From: an uncultured Tenacibaculum sp. | GTDB lineage: Bacteria; Bacteroidota; Bacteroidia; Flavobacteriales; Flavobacteriaceae | Length of the DNA: 64,000 bases | Assembly: GCA_947497895.1 (NCBI GenBank) | Contig: CANMIL010000011.1 | Location: forward strand, 1-64,000 | Reading direction: 5' to 3' | Shown here: piece after piece, positions 9,315-18,306 of the stretch | How the letters are laid out: every line of letters begins with the position of its first letter | Numbering within the stretch: the first letter of the stretch is position 1 | Position numbers and translations under genes: made by a program | Notes under the pieces: generated by a model | Databases searched by the model: none | The model's input: only the letters and a program-made list of their open reading frames with translations | Told to the model about the DNA's origin: nothing

Positions 9315-9743
9315 TTAACTATTTTTTCTATACCAGTAAGCAGTCCTTCCAAGTAGAGAAAAGCCTACATATCCTCTAATTTTAAGTTTGTTTTTTTCTT
9401 CAAGTTTAATATAACACTTGTATTCTTTTCCATTTTTCGGATCAAGAATTTTTCCGCCACTCCATTCACTTCCATCCTTTTTTAAACCAGAAAGTATATT
9501 CATTCCTAATATTGGCTCGTTTTTTCTTTTGCCGCTGCACTTGTCACAAATAGCATCCTGTCTGCTCTCATCAGTTATTTCAATGATTTTAGCATAAGCT
9601 TTCCCATTCTTTTCATAAACTTCAATAACGCTATCAACTTCATTGGTAGTTTCGTCGCGGTTTTCCCATTTACCGAATATTGATTGTGCATTAATGTTAA
9701 CAGCAAATAAAGTAACTATAAAAGTAAAAACTAGTCTTTTCAT
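9315..9743 (-). CDS. DUF2147 family secreted protein
   Basis: The 142-residue product has a signal peptide (MKRLVFTFIVTLFAVNINAQ) and a lipocalin-like small beta domain. The DUF2147 pattern is visible: FGKWENRDE at the start of the mature protein, IEVYEKNGKAYAKI, the CDKCSG pair of cysteines, GMNILSGLKKDGSEWSGGKI LDPKNGKEY and a final LRGTAYW-type segment (LLGRTAYWYR). The family is common in Bacteroidota and Proteobacteria, exported, and of unknown biochemical role. It is a single gene ending in a shared bidirectional terminator. Confidence 0.85.
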   Translation of the reverse strand: MKRLVFTFIVTLFAVNINAQSIFGKWENRDETTNEVDSVIEVYEKNGKAYAKIIEITDESRQDAICDKCSGKRKNEPILGMNILSGLKKDGSEWSGGKILDPKNGKEYKCYIKLEEKNKLKIRGYVGFSLLGRTAYWYRKNS

Positions 9744-9828
9744 ATGTTATCGTATAATGTTTATTATTTTCTTGTTTATATAGTATTTAACAGATTTCGT
9801 ACCAATCTAGTATTATCTGAATTCAAAT

Positions 9829-10281
9829 TTAATTCTTTATTAAGAATATCAAAGAAGATAAAAAGGCAATTAATTCAAAACTAACTCGTGTCCAATGCCA
9901 ATGTTCCCAATTTATCAAAGCTTTGGATAGATCATGATCATGAATGCTTCTATTTTCGAAATTACTGTTAGCATGTTTAAAATACAAAAAATAAGTCGCA
10001 AAAAAGGCGATGACACTTATTCCCATGATGAGTACTGACCAATTGACGGTGCTTGAAGATTGAATAATAAGTATAGCTGTAACTAGAGGAATTATCGTAG
10101 CAACTATAGTAATTGGAGCAAAAAAACGGTATATCTTGTTACCATAAGTTTTATGAAGTTGAAAGAATTCATTTGGAGTAAGACTTTTCCAATAAGGGAC
10201 CATAAGTATGGCTTCTGTGAGCTGTGTTCCTAAAAAGATCCCCAAAGAACCTGAAGAAATTACGATTAAAATATTCATCAT
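9829..10281 (-). CDS. DUF1772-like four-helix membrane protein
   Basis: A 150-residue integral membrane protein with four predicted transmembrane segments (about 5-25, 55-72, 79-100 and 130-148), and a polar stretch (NRSIHDHDLSKALINWEHWHWTR) rich in histidine, aspartate and tryptophan between segments 3 and 4. The layout and the WEHWHWTR-like motif resemble the DUF1772/anthrone-oxygenase-like family, which is widespread but poorly characterised in bacteria. The start is at one of two adjacent ATGs. It lies downstream of a Crp/Fnr regulator gene in the opposite sense of spacing (69 bases apart, same strand), which may control it. Confidence 0.65.
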   Translation of the reverse strand: MMNILIVISSGSLGIFLGTQLTEAILMVPYWKSLTPNEFFQLHKTYGNKIYRFFAPITIVATIIPLVTAILIIQSSSTVNWSVLIMGISVIAFFATYFLYFKHANSNFENRSIHDHDLSKALINWEHWHWTRVSFELIAFLSSLIFLIKN

Positions 10282-10349
10282 TGTAGTTTTAATTTCACTA
10301 CAAATTTGAAGAGTTGTGGGAAGTATTTCAATTACATATGTAAAGACAA

Positions 10350-10925
10350 TTACGAGCGAAGTAATTTTTTTCGTATTCTGCTTAACTGAGTTCGAGAAAT
10401 ACCTAAATAAGAAGCTATATAATATTGAGGAATAATTGATTCCAAACCAGGAAATCGCTTTTTCATAATTAAATATCTCTTATCAGCATCGAGTAAAGCC
10501 ATTTCAATTTCTTTCTGTTCTTTTTCTAAAAAATAATATTCCGCAATTTTTCTACCTAAACGTTCAATTTCATGATTGTTTTCATACAGTTTTTCAATTT
10601 CAGAATACTCAGCCGCTAAAATGGTACAGTTTGTAAGTGCTTGTTGTGCTATTCTATTGGGTTTTTTAGTCAAAAGAGAGGTGTAGGCACCGATGATAGA
10701 AGGTCCAACAAAAAACTGCTTATTATATTCTTTTCCTGCTTGATTAAGAAAATATGCTCGAACAATACCAGTTTCAAGAAAACCGATTTGCCGAGCATAT
10801 TCTCCTTCTCGAACAAAGAATTCTTTTTTCTTTAATTCAAGAGGTTGAAAACACTTTTTTAACTTATTAAATGTTTCTTCTTTTAAATCACTAATATTAC
10901 TTATATATTCTTTAAGCCGACTCAT
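10350..10925 (-). CDS. Crp/Fnr-family transcriptional regulator
   Basis: The 191-residue protein has a cyclic-nucleotide-binding-like N-terminal jelly roll (about 15-125; KKKEFFVREGEYARQIGFLETGIVRAY-type strands and the FFVGPSIIGAY segment) and a short C-terminal helix-turn-helix ending in YLGISRTQLSRIRKKL. There are no Cys residues for an Fe-S cluster and the phosphate-binding RAA motif of true CRP is absent, so the ligand is unknown. Such proteins are numerous in flavobacteria and often regulate an adjacent gene; the membrane protein gene at 9829-10281 is the nearest candidate. Confidence 0.85.
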   Translation of the reverse strand: MSRLKEYISNISDLKEETFNKLKKCFQPLELKKKEFFVREGEYARQIGFLETGIVRAYFLNQAGKEYNKQFFVGPSIIGAYTSLLTKKPNRIAQQALTNCTILAAEYSEIEKLYENNHEIERLGRKIAEYYFLEKEQKEIEMALLDADKRYLIMKKRFPGLESIIPQYYIASYLGISRTQLSRIRKKLLRS

Positions 10926-10959
10926 AAAAACTTAAAAGATAAGTAATTATTTAGTGGGT

Positions 10960-11487
10960 TTAGTCATATTTTGCATCAAAATTGTCATCCCATTTCTTTT
11001 GAACCCTCATTACTTGTTCAATAACGTCCCTTACACAACCTTCACCACCTTTTTTGTCGGAAATATATTTAGAGATACTTTTTATTTCACGTGCACCATC
11101 ATTTGGGCTACATGGCATTCCTACTAATTTCATTACCGGATAGTCTGGTAAATCATCTCCCATGTATAACACGTTTTCATGATTTAAGTTATATTTTTCG
11201 ACTAGTTCATGGTATTGATCGGTTTTATTATGAGCTCCCAAATAAATGTCTTTAATACCCAAATTGGCTAGCCTAGTTCTTACGCCTTCGTTAGTTCCAC
11301 CAGAAATAATACACACTCTGTATCCAGAATTTACAGCAGCTTTTAAGGCAAAACCATCTTTGATATTCATATTTCTTATTAATTGACCATCAGGCATAAT
11401 AGTGATCATTCCATTTGTTAAAACGCCATCTACATCAAAGATTAATGTATCGATTTGAGGAAGTATCTCCTTATAACTTTTTTCCAT
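10960..11487 (-). CDS. KdsC-like HAD-superfamily phosphatase
   Basis: The 175-residue protein has the HAD motifs of the KdsC class: motif I FDVDGVLTNG (Asp18 and Asp20), motif II ISGG, and motif III GDDLPDYPVM, plus GCVRDVIEQV near the end. It has no cap domain, as in KdsC tetramers. KdsC releases phosphate from 3-deoxy-D-manno-octulosonate 8-phosphate in making lipopolysaccharide Kdo; related phosphatases act on other nonulosonates, so the assignment rests on family resemblance. Its start lies inside the DUF2520 gene (17-base overlap), which implies translational coupling. Confidence 0.85.
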   Translation of the reverse strand: MEKSYKEILPQIDTLIFDVDGVLTNGMITIMPDGQLIRNMNIKDGFALKAAVNSGYRVCIISGGTNEGVRTRLANLGIKDIYLGAHNKTDQYHELVEKYNLNHENVLYMGDDLPDYPVMKLVGMPCSPNDGAREIKSISKYISDKKGGEGCVRDVIEQVMRVQKKWDDNFDAKYD

Positions 11488-12223
11488 TTATTATTGAATC
11501 TGTTAATGTTTTGTATAGTTCTTGTTGGTTTTCGTCAAGAACGCTTATATGTTTTTTAATTGTATTTATGTCATTTCTAACTGCTGGACCCGTTTGAGCT
11601 TCTTTAGGAGATAATGTTTCAATTTTTAAAGCAGTTTCTTTGATTAGTGGATATAAAACCTCAAATGGGACATTGTATTTATCGCAAATATCATTCCCAA
11701 CAGCGTATAAGTGATTTGTGAAATTATTTACAAATACGGCAGCAACATGAAGGTAACTTCGTTGTTCTGAAGTAATCTGATATACTTTTTCTCCTATGGT
11801 TAAAGCTAGTCTTTTTAATAGTTTAAAATCTTCATCATTTTCAGCTTCTAAGCAAAACGGAATTTCATTGAAATTCACTTCTTTGTCTTTCGAAAAACTT
11901 TGTAGTAAGTAGAAAATACCTTTTCTCCCTTTATTTTTTAAAGTATTCAACGAAACCGTACCAGAGGTATGAACAACCAATCCGTTTTCAGTGATATTTG
12001 AAGAAACCTCTTCGATAGCATCATCAGAAACCGAAATAATATATACATCTGCTTTTTTTAATTTTTGAAGGTTATTAGTAAGGTCAGTTTTATGTTCGTA
12101 CTCTTTTATTTGCTCAATATTTCGAGCATAAATTTGAATTAATTGAACATCTGATGTGTTCAAAAAAGCTTTAACTAGGTGATTAGCAACCTTTCCACCT
12201 CCAATAATAACGACTCTAATCAT
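11471..12223 (-). CDS. Rossmann-fold DUF2520 domain protein
   Basis: The 250-residue protein starts with a dinucleotide-binding motif (VVIIGGGKVANHL, GxGxxxxxL-like), then a Rossmann domain and a C-terminal helical DUF2520 domain (about 125-245), the architecture of ketopantoate-reductase and pyrroline-carboxylate-reductase relatives. The middle motif YLLQSFSKDKEV fits the flavobacterial branch. It probably binds NAD(P), but the substrate is unknown. It is constantly found next to the KdsC-like phosphatase in Bacteroidota, and here they overlap by 17 bases, so a shared envelope or cofactor-related role is an inference. Confidence 0.85.
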   Translation of the reverse strand: MIRVVIIGGGKVANHLVKAFLNTSDVQLIQIYARNIEQIKEYEHKTDLTNNLQKLKKADVYIISVSDDAIEEVSSNITENGLVVHTSGTVSLNTLKNKGRKGIFYLLQSFSKDKEVNFNEIPFCLEAENDEDFKLLKRLALTIGEKVYQITSEQRSYLHVAAVFVNNFTNHLYAVGNDICDKYNVPFEVLYPLIKETALKIETLSPKEAQTGPAVRNDINTIKKHISVLDENQQELYKTLTDSIINGKKL

Positions 12224-12381
12224 ATTGGCGAATTTATTGAATTTTATTCAAAAGGATTCGCTTATTTTTTGCATATTTGTGTCATTATGATTGTTTAAGC
12301 CTTTCTACGGACATATAATTTTGATATACAAAACCTTGAAAACTTCTTATCAAGGTATCATTTACTATTAAACAATTTACA

Positions 12382-13794
12382 ATGACAGAAAACAATCAAA
12401 CTTCATCGAAGAATACTATATTTTCACTTTTTAAAGACGCAATATTTGGCAAACAGCAAGATTTCACATCAGGAAGTTTAAAAAGAGCGGTTTTTATGCT
12501 TTCTATTCCAATGATATTGGAGATGTTAATGGAATCAATTTTTGCTTTAGTCGATATCATTTATGTTTCGAGAGTAAGCGTAAATGCAGTCGCTACTGTT
12601 GGATTAACTGAATCAGTATTAACCTTAGTATACGCCGTAGCAATAGGGTTGAGTATGGCAGCTACCGCTATGGTTGCGAGGAGAGTCGGAGAAAGAGACA
12701 TAAAAAAAGCGAATGAAACCGCGATTCAGGTTATCTATTTGGGAATATTCATTTCAATTCTCATCAGTATTATAGGAATATTATTTCCAAAGGAAATTTT
12801 ACAATTAATGGGAGGTAAGCCCGATTTAATTGAAGAGGGCTATGGTTATACTCAAATTTTATTAGGAGGAAATATTACCGTAATGCTCATTTTCTTAATA
12901 AATGCCATATTTAGAGGAGCGGGGAATGCATCTATAGCAATGTGGACATTGATCTTATCTAATGGATTGAATATTATTTTGGATCCCATATTTATTTTCG
13001 GATTAGGTCCTATTCCAGCTTATGGAGTAGAAGGAGCTGCGATAGCAACTACAACAGGTAGAGGAGTAGCCGTAATAGCGCAATTACTCATTCTTTTTTA
13101 TGGAGGAGGTAAGATAAAGCTAGTAATTAAAGATTTAATCTTAAGAATACAGTTACTGTTTGATATCATTAAAGTTTCACTTGGAGGTATTGGACAATTC
13201 ATTATCGGTACTTCAAGTTGGGTGTTTTTAATGCGAATTATTTCTGAATTTGGAAGTGAAGTGTTAGCAGGATATACGATTGCTATAAGAATTATGCTAT
13301 TCACGCTAATGCCTGCTTGGGGAATGAGTAATGCTGCAGCTACTTTAGTAGGTCAAAATTTAGGAGCCCAACAGCCAGATAGAGCTGAAAAATCGGTATG
13401 GATAACCAGTAAATACTGTGCTATTTTTATGGGAGCAGTTTCCATCATTTACTTACTTTTTGCTACGACTTTTTTAAGCTGGTTCTCGGATAATCCGAAT
13501 GTAGTCTCAAATGGAGCATTGTGCCTACGAGTAATGTCGGCGGGATACATAGCGTATGCCTATGGAATGGTTGTTATCCAATCTTTCAATGGCTCAGGAG
13601 ATACGTTCACACCTACTTTAATCAACTTTATTTGTTTTTGGTTGTTCCAATTACCATTTGCTTACACCATGGCAATTCATTTAGACTATGGCCCTCAGGG
13701 GGTATTTTGGTCAATAACTATTGCAGAAGTTTTAATTGCGATTTTAGGAATTTGGTTATTTAGAAAGGGGAAATGGAAGTCTGTAAAAGTGTAA
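12382..13794 (+). CDS. MATE-family multidrug/Na+ efflux transporter
   Basis: The 470-residue inner membrane protein has about twelve hydrophobic segments in two homologous halves. The first begins after residue 32 (LKRAVFMLSIPMILEMLMES) and the second near 255, the pattern of two MatE domains. Conserved pieces include AVATVGLTES, the RGAGNA segment and GMSNAAATLVGQNLGA, all typical of the NorM/DinF-like branch. It exports cationic drugs or metabolites in exchange for Na+ or H+. Substrate unknown. It is followed after 59 bases by the PLP enzyme gene, without a convincing terminator between. Confidence 0.92.
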   Translation: MTENNQTSSKNTIFSLFKDAIFGKQQDFTSGSLKRAVFMLSIPMILEMLMESIFALVDIIYVSRVSVNAVATVGLTESVLTLVYAVAIGLSMAATAMVARRVGERDIKKANETAIQVIYLGIFISILISIIGILFPKEILQLMGGKPDLIEEGYGYTQILLGGNITVMLIFLINAIFRGAGNASIAMWTLILSNGLNIILDPIFIFGLGPIPAYGVEGAAIATTTGRGVAVIAQLLILFYGGGKIKLVIKDLILRIQLLFDIIKVSLGGIGQFIIGTSSWVFLMRIISEFGSEVLAGYTIAIRIMLFTLMPAWGMSNAAATLVGQNLGAQQPDRAEKSVWITSKYCAIFMGAVSIIYLLFATTFLSWFSDNPNVVSNGALCLRVMSAGYIAYAYGMVVIQSFNGSGDTFTPTLINFICFWLFQLPFAYTMAIHLDYGPQGVFWSITIAEVLIAILGIWLFRKGKWKSVKV

Positions 13795-13853
13795 TCTAGA
13801 TTTCGTAATTTAGACGAAACTATTTCTATTTAACCATAAACTTTTAAGAATCA

Positions 13854-15029
13854 ATGGCAAGTTCAAACGAATACGGAATTAATACCATATGTACTCATGT
13901 TGGAGAAGTAAAGGACGAACAGTTTCAAGGTGCTATTTCACCGATATATATGTCAACATCTTATAATTTCGATAATGTTGATGTAAAACGTTATCCTCGA
14001 TATTTCAATACCCCAAATCAAGAAGCACTTTGTAAGAAGATTGCGGCCTTAGAAAAAATGGAAGGAGGATTGATTTTTGGTTCGGGAATGGCGGCAATAA
14101 GTACTACGTTACTTGCTTTTTTACAAAAAGGAGATCATGTAATTTTACAAGAAACTTTGTATGGAGGAACTTATAATTTTGTAGTAGAGGAATTCGAAAA
14201 ATTCGGAATTGAATACACCTTTACCAAGAGTTTGAAAATAGAGGATTTTAGTTCGGAAGTTCGTGATAATACCAAGGTTATTTTTATTGAAACACCTTCA
14301 AACCCTCTGATGAAAATTGTAAACATGAAGGAAGTATCAGATTTAGCAAAGAATTATGATATCATTACCATGATTGATAATACATTTGCTTCACCCATAA
14401 ATCAAACACCTGTAGAATTTGGAATTGATATTGTAATACATTCGGCAACCAAATACATGGGAGGGCATTCTGATATTTTGGCAGGAGCAGTAGCTGCTTC
14501 ACACGAGCATATTCATAGAATTTGGAATTTAGCAAAGAATTTAGGAGGTAGTTTAAGTGATTTTACTGTTTGGATGCTGGAAAGAAGTTTAAAAACTATG
14601 AATTTGAGGGTGAAAAGACAAAGTAAGAACGCTTTGAAAATGGCAAAGTATTTAGAAAATAATGAATTAATAGAGAAAGTATATTATCCAGGCTTAAAGT
14701 CGCATGAAGATTATCAACTTGCCAAAAAACAAATGAAGTATTTCGGAGGAATGCTCTCGTTTGAATTGAAGGAGAATATTGATGCGATGGATTTCCAAAG
14801 AAATTTAAATTTGATAAAACCTTCTATGAGTTTGGCTGGAGTGGAAAGTACCATGTTGAGTCCAGCGCAAACATCGCATGCGTTGTTAGGTCCAGAAGCA
14901 AGAGCCGAACAAGGTATTAAAGATGGTTTAATTCGTTTTTCTGTAGGAATTGAAGAAACAAAAGACCTGATTGCAGATATTGAGCAGGCATTAATGAAAA
15001 CAATAAAAATAGAAGAAAAGACAATATAA
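13854..15029 (+). CDS. Cys/Met metabolism PLP-dependent enzyme (trans-sulfuration family)
   Basis: The 391-residue protein belongs to the family of cystathionine gamma-synthase, cystathionine gamma-lyase and methionine gamma-lyase. Visible signatures: RYFNTPNQEALCKKIAALE, the FGSGMAAIST phosphate-binding loop (76-85), Asp175 of IDNTFASP and the PLP Schiff-base Lys200 in HSATKYMGGHSD, plus a C-terminal IRFSVGIEE. The exact reaction (methionine gamma-lyase, cystathionine lyase or synthase) cannot be read from the motifs. The bacillithiol gene bshB1 starts 11 bases downstream, so the pair may link cysteine supply to thiol synthesis; this is inference. Confidence 0.88.
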   Translation: MASSNEYGINTICTHVGEVKDEQFQGAISPIYMSTSYNFDNVDVKRYPRYFNTPNQEALCKKIAALEKMEGGLIFGSGMAAISTTLLAFLQKGDHVILQETLYGGTYNFVVEEFEKFGIEYTFTKSLKIEDFSSEVRDNTKVIFIETPSNPLMKIVNMKEVSDLAKNYDIITMIDNTFASPINQTPVEFGIDIVIHSATKYMGGHSDILAGAVAASHEHIHRIWNLAKNLGGSLSDFTVWMLERSLKTMNLRVKRQSKNALKMAKYLENNELIEKVYYPGLKSHEDYQLAKKQMKYFGGMLSFELKENIDAMDFQRNLNLIKPSMSLAGVESTMLSPAQTSHALLGPEARAEQGIKDGLIRFSVGIEETKDLIADIEQALMKTIKIEEKTI

Positions 15030-15039
15030 CTAGAAATAA

Positions 15040-15756
15040 ATGAAATTAGACATATTAGCTTTTGGAGCGCATCCAGATGATGTAGAGTTAGGATGTAGTG
15101 CGACCATAGCCAAAGAAATTGCTTTAGGGAAAAAAGTTGGAATAATTGATTTAACGAGAGGTGAGCTGGGAACAAGAGGTTCTGCTGAGTTAAGAGATCA
15201 AGAGGCGACAAAGGCAGCTGAAATTTTAGGAGTTAGTGTTCGTGAGAATTTAAGGTTTGCTGATGGTTTTTTTGTAAATGACAAAGAGCATCAGTTGGAA
15301 GTTATAAAAATGATACGAAAATATCAGCCTGAGATTGTTTTGTGTAATGCTATTGATGACAGACATATTGACCACCCAAAAGGGAGTAGGTTGGTTTCTG
15401 ATGCTTGCTTTTTAAGTGGTTTATTGAAAATTGAAACTGAAATAGATGGAGTAAAGCAGGAGAAGTGGCGACCAAAGCAAGTATACCATTATATCCAATG
15501 GAAAAATATTGAACCAGATTTTGTAGTGGACGTAACGGGGTACATGGATAAGAAAATTGATTCAGTGATGGCTTATGGATCTCAGTTTTATGATCCGAAT
15601 AGTAAGGAGCCAGAAACACCTATTACAAGTAAAAATTTTACCGATAGCGTTAAATATAGAGCAAATGATTTAGGAAGGTTAATTGGAGTTGAATTTGCAG
15701 AAGGCTTTACTTCAGAGCGTTACGTAGCGGTAGAAAATTTAAGTAAATTAATTTAA
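15040..15756 (+). CDS. bshB1: Bacillithiol biosynthesis deacetylase BshB1
   Basis: The 238-residue LmbE-like zinc deacetylase carries the metal motif AFGAHPDDVELGCSAT (His11, Asp13, Asp14), the LTRGELGTRGSAELR segment and the DDRHIDHPKGS motif, all specific for BshB1. It removes the acetyl group from N-acetylglucosaminyl-malate to give the GlcN-malate precursor of bacillithiol, the low-molecular-weight thiol used by many flavobacteria. It is 11 bases after the PLP enzyme gene and so likely co-transcribed. Length and motifs are normal for the family. Confidence 0.92.
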   Translation: MKLDILAFGAHPDDVELGCSATIAKEIALGKKVGIIDLTRGELGTRGSAELRDQEATKAAEILGVSVRENLRFADGFFVNDKEHQLEVIKMIRKYQPEIVLCNAIDDRHIDHPKGSRLVSDACFLSGLLKIETEIDGVKQEKWRPKQVYHYIQWKNIEPDFVVDVTGYMDKKIDSVMAYGSQFYDPNSKEPETPITSKNFTDSVKYRANDLGRLIGVEFAEGFTSERYVAVENLSKLI

Positions 15757-15764
15757 AAAAATGT

Positions 15765-15795
15765 TTGGTGGAATAGGGAAAACCTTATATATTTG
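15765..15795 (+). promoter_or_regulatory. Promoter of tRNA-His
   Basis: A full Bacteroidota-type promoter: TTG at 15765-15767 (-33), a 20-base spacer, and TATATTTG at 15788-15795 (-7, consensus TAnnTTTG). It ends 16 bases before the tRNA. Confidence 0.75.
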
Positions 15796-15811
15796 CACTC
15801 GCAAAACAAAT

Positions 15812-15886
15812 GGTGGTTGTAGCTCAGTTGGTTAGAGCGCCGGATTGTGGTTCCGGAGGTCGTCGGTTCGAGACCGATCTTCCACC
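15812..15886 (+). tRNA. tRNA-His (anticodon GTG)
   Basis: All arms are visible: D-stem GCTC/GAGC, anticodon stem CCGGA/TCCGG around loop TTGTGGT with anticodon GTG, and T-arm GTCGG-TTCGAGA-CCGAT. The extra G at position -1 faces C73, the identity mark of tRNA-His. CCA is not fully encoded. In the acceptor stem, pairs 5-68 and 6-67 are both T-T, so the helix has a tandem U-U mismatch; the other five pairs and the -1:73 pair are good. Own promoter and terminator. Confidence 0.95.
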
Positions 15887-15893
15887 CAAAATT

Positions 15894-15927
15894 AAAGCCT
15901 TAGTATTCACTAAGGCTTTTTTGTTTT
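15894..15927 (+). terminator. Terminator of tRNA-His
   Basis: A perfect 10-bp stem (AAAGCCTTAG with CTAAGGCTTT), 6-nt loop, followed by a long T-rich run, directly after the tRNA. Confidence 0.9.
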
Positions 15928-15958
15928 TTGATCAGCCCTGTGTTTTATGAATTGATGT

Positions 15959-15981
15959 CGTCCCTAAAAACGTCCCTAAAA
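15959..15981 (+). repeat. Short tandem repeat beside tRNA-His
   Basis: CGTCCCTAAAA occurs twice with one base between. It lies 73 bases after the tRNA, just before a likely acquired gene. It could be left from an integration event or be chance; no integrase gene is present. Confidence 0.4.
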
Positions 15982-16055
15982 TTCATAAGTAATGATGAGA
16001 AAATCACATCTCTGATTAAGTTCTTGAAAGAAATAATAAAAGCTAAGATTAAAAG

Positions 16056-16775
16056 ATGTCAAATAAAAAAATAAGATTCTTATTTCTAATAATACTAGTA
16101 CTTTTTCTTTACTTCATTAATAATAAAAAAGAGGAATCTCCGAATGGTATTCATATAGATAGCGATCATTATCCTATCCATGGTATTGACCTTTCAGAAT
16201 ATTCGGGAAATGTTAATTTTTCTAACTTAAAAAATGAAGTTGATATTGATTTTGTCTATTTAAGAGCTAGTGCTGGCAAAAATTATAAGGACAAAAATCT
16301 CGAAAGAAACTATAAAAATGCCATATCTAATGAATATTTAGTAGGTTTTTACCATTATTATAGATTTAACGAAGACCCTATAAAACAGGCGGATTTTTTT
16401 CTTAGTTGTATAAAGAATAAACAAAACACATTACCGTATGTAATAGATGTGGAAGATTGGGGGAATAAATCGGGTAATAAGCCTAAAAAAGAAATTTCAA
16501 AGGAAATTGAATTGTACATAAAGCATGTAAAAGAAAAGACGAATTCTGAGATTATAATTTATACGAATGAGTCTGGGTATAATACTTATGTAAGTGAAAA
16601 ATTAGATGAATTTGAAATTTGGATTTGTTCATTTAAAAGAGACGTTAAGATTAATAATCATTGGTTATTCTGGCAATATTCACATAAAGGAAAGTATAAA
16701 GCTATAGAAGGTTGGGTGGACTTAAATACATTTAATGGAGGAGAAGAAGAATGGAAAGAATTTTTAAAGAGATAA
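16056..16775 (+). CDS. GH25-family lysozyme, membrane-anchored
   Basis: The 239-residue protein has an N-terminal hydrophobic helix (residues 7-21) acting as signal or anchor, then a glycoside hydrolase family 25 barrel. The start of the domain IHGIDLSEYSG (Asp45), the central FYHYYRF, and the catalytic DVED segment (Asp131, Glu133) are intact, and WQYSHKG near the end is the usual GH25 substrate strand. GH25 enzymes cut the N-acetylmuramic acid to N-acetylglucosamine bond of peptidoglycan. Here it is the first gene after tRNA-His, the start of an accessory stretch, so it may have been acquired. It could remodel the own wall or attack competitors. Confidence 0.85.
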   Translation: MSNKKIRFLFLIILVLFLYFINNKKEESPNGIHIDSDHYPIHGIDLSEYSGNVNFSNLKNEVDIDFVYLRASAGKNYKDKNLERNYKNAISNEYLVGFYHYYRFNEDPIKQADFFLSCIKNKQNTLPYVIDVEDWGNKSGNKPKKEISKEIELYIKHVKEKTNSEIIIYTNESGYNTYVSEKLDEFEIWICSFKRDVKINNHWLFWQYSHKGKYKAIEGWVDLNTFNGGEEEWKEFLKR

Positions 16776-16835
16776 AAGTTTAATAAGAACCTTTTCGTCA
16801 GTTAGAAAAAATATTTAATTTTTTTGAGAATAACT

Positions 16836-16873
16836 AAAAACCGCACTTACTTAAACAAGTAGGTACGGTTTTT
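16836..16873. terminator. Bidirectional terminator between convergent genes
   Basis: An imperfect 17-bp stem (AAAAACCGCACTTACTT against AAGTAGGTACGGTTTTT) with a 4-nt loop lies between the GH25 gene (plus) and the unknown gene ending at 16897 (minus). It has A-runs and T-runs on the outer sides. Confidence 0.7.
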
Positions 16874-16896
16874 AATTATCTATGGTTAAAAAACTA

Positions 16897-18306
16897 TTAG
16901 AATTTAAAAATGTTAATTTCGTTACCTTTTTTGATTAGTTCGAAAAGAAAGATTTCTCCATTTTCTACTATTCTGGCTTTATAAAGCCTGTTCTTAACTC
17001 CACTAGTTTTATTCAATAAAAATTGCTTAATTTCTGGTTTTAACAGAGCAGCAGCGAGCACATTTGTTGAAATCTTATTTTTATTAGTTCTTTTATTTTT
17101 AAATGTATCTTTAAAATTACCACTAAAAATATCTAAATTTAAAAAGTCATTGTTTTTTAAGATTGATTCCTTTTCAAAAAGGTCAACTAATTCATTACTT
17201 CTTTTCAAGATCTCTCCAGTTTTCTTGTCTATTAAAAGAAATGCATTTTTGCTATCTAAGAAACAATGAATAACATCGTTTTGTCCATTACTAAAATGTT
17301 CTATTTTTCTTTTATAAAGATAATTACTAATTCTCTTTTTGAAGGGATAATAGGTTTTCCATATTAATTTACTACTCCCAATTTCAAACTTATAAGCATA
17401 TATCCCGTCGACTTTTCCTACTCTAATTTGTTTTCCCTTCTTATTGGAATAATAACCATATAGCATGATCGTATTATTTTGTTTATCAATATAAGAAGAG
17501 GCATATTGGTAAGATCTTCCAGTGTATTCAACTCCTGAAGATACACCATAGAAAGATAATGTAGGTAAATGATATTTGTTATCTTCAAGATTAATAGGAA
17601 GCTTAGAGTATGACTCTACTTTTCCTTTGAAGTTATATTCGACAAAATGATAAAGTCTTTTGCTTCTATCCTTAAATATGGTAAGATCTTTTGAAATTAG
17701 AAAAAAACTATTCTTAAACTTATGTCTAGATAAGTACCAACTTGGATTTTTCTGATTTGTTTCAATTTCAACAATATCTAATGGAAATATTTCCTCTTTT
17801 AAATCTTCATGTCTAAGGTTCTTAATAAATAGATCATTATTAGAATATTTGTTTCTTGCGTTTTTCCTTCCAATTTTTGGGCCAATGAATGAAGTGGCAT
17901 AATGATTAAAAAAATCAAATATAGGATTCACTTTACTTTTTCGGCTAAATTTTCTAACACTTTTGTATGGAAATGTTTTTATGTTTTTGACGTTGTTAAT
18001 GATTTTATCTTCAATAAGATAGTCTCCAAATCCAGAGGATAAATATTCATCAAAAATAATTGTTTTGTCGATCTCGAATTCTATTTTTCTATCGAGTTCA
18101 TTACTTATTGCATGGAATTTTTTAACAAGATGATTTCCAAAATCTCTTCCAGAAAATAAAAAGAGGTTTCCATTATCCAAATCATTTTCAATTTTCAAAA
18201 AGCGATGATTAGAGTTTTCTAGCTTTATATTAATTTGTTTTTCTTGAGAAAAACAATAAAAATAAATGAAAAAAGTACCCAAAAGAAGTATATGTTTTTT
18301 AATCAT
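16897..18306 (-). CDS. Unknown secreted protein, 469 residues
   Basis: I do not recognise a family. The product has a signal peptide (MIKKHILLLGTFFIYFYCFSQ) and is lysine-rich and beta-rich. It contains many aromatic-basic strands such as HRFLKIENDLDNGNLFLFSGRDFGNH, split here as HRFLKIEND and NLFLFSGRDFGNH, LLIDKKTGEIL and TIMLYGYYSNKKG, which suggest a beta-propeller or other repeated-strand fold. The start overlaps the end of the upstream beta-barrel gene by 8 bases, so the two are translationally coupled and probably work together at the envelope. No homologous copy in the window. Confidence 0.7.
   Translation of the reverse strand: MIKKHILLLGTFFIYFYCFSQEKQINIKLENSNHRFLKIENDLDNGNLFLFSGRDFGNHLVKKFHAISNELDRKIEFEIDKTIIFDEYLSSGFGDYLIEDKIINNVKNIKTFPYKSVRKFSRKSKVNPIFDFFNHYATSFIGPKIGRKNARNKYSNNDLFIKNLRHEDLKEEIFPLDIVEIETNQKNPSWYLSRHKFKNSFFLISKDLTIFKDRSKRLYHFVEYNFKGKVESYSKLPINLEDNKYHLPTLSFYGVSSGVEYTGRSYQYASSYIDKQNNTIMLYGYYSNKKGKQIRVGKVDGIYAYKFEIGSSKLIWKTYYPFKKRISNYLYKRKIEHFSNGQNDVIHCFLDSKNAFLLIDKKTGEILKRSNELVDLFEKESILKNNDFLNLDIFSGNFKDTFKNKRTNKNKISTNVLAAALLKPEIKQFLLNKTSGVKNRLYKARIVENGEIFLFELIKKGNEINIFKF

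Noticed and set aside
15950..16055. A tRNA-borne attachment site with an integrase.
   Set aside because: No integrase gene or second copy of the tRNA end is present in the window, so only the repeat is reported.
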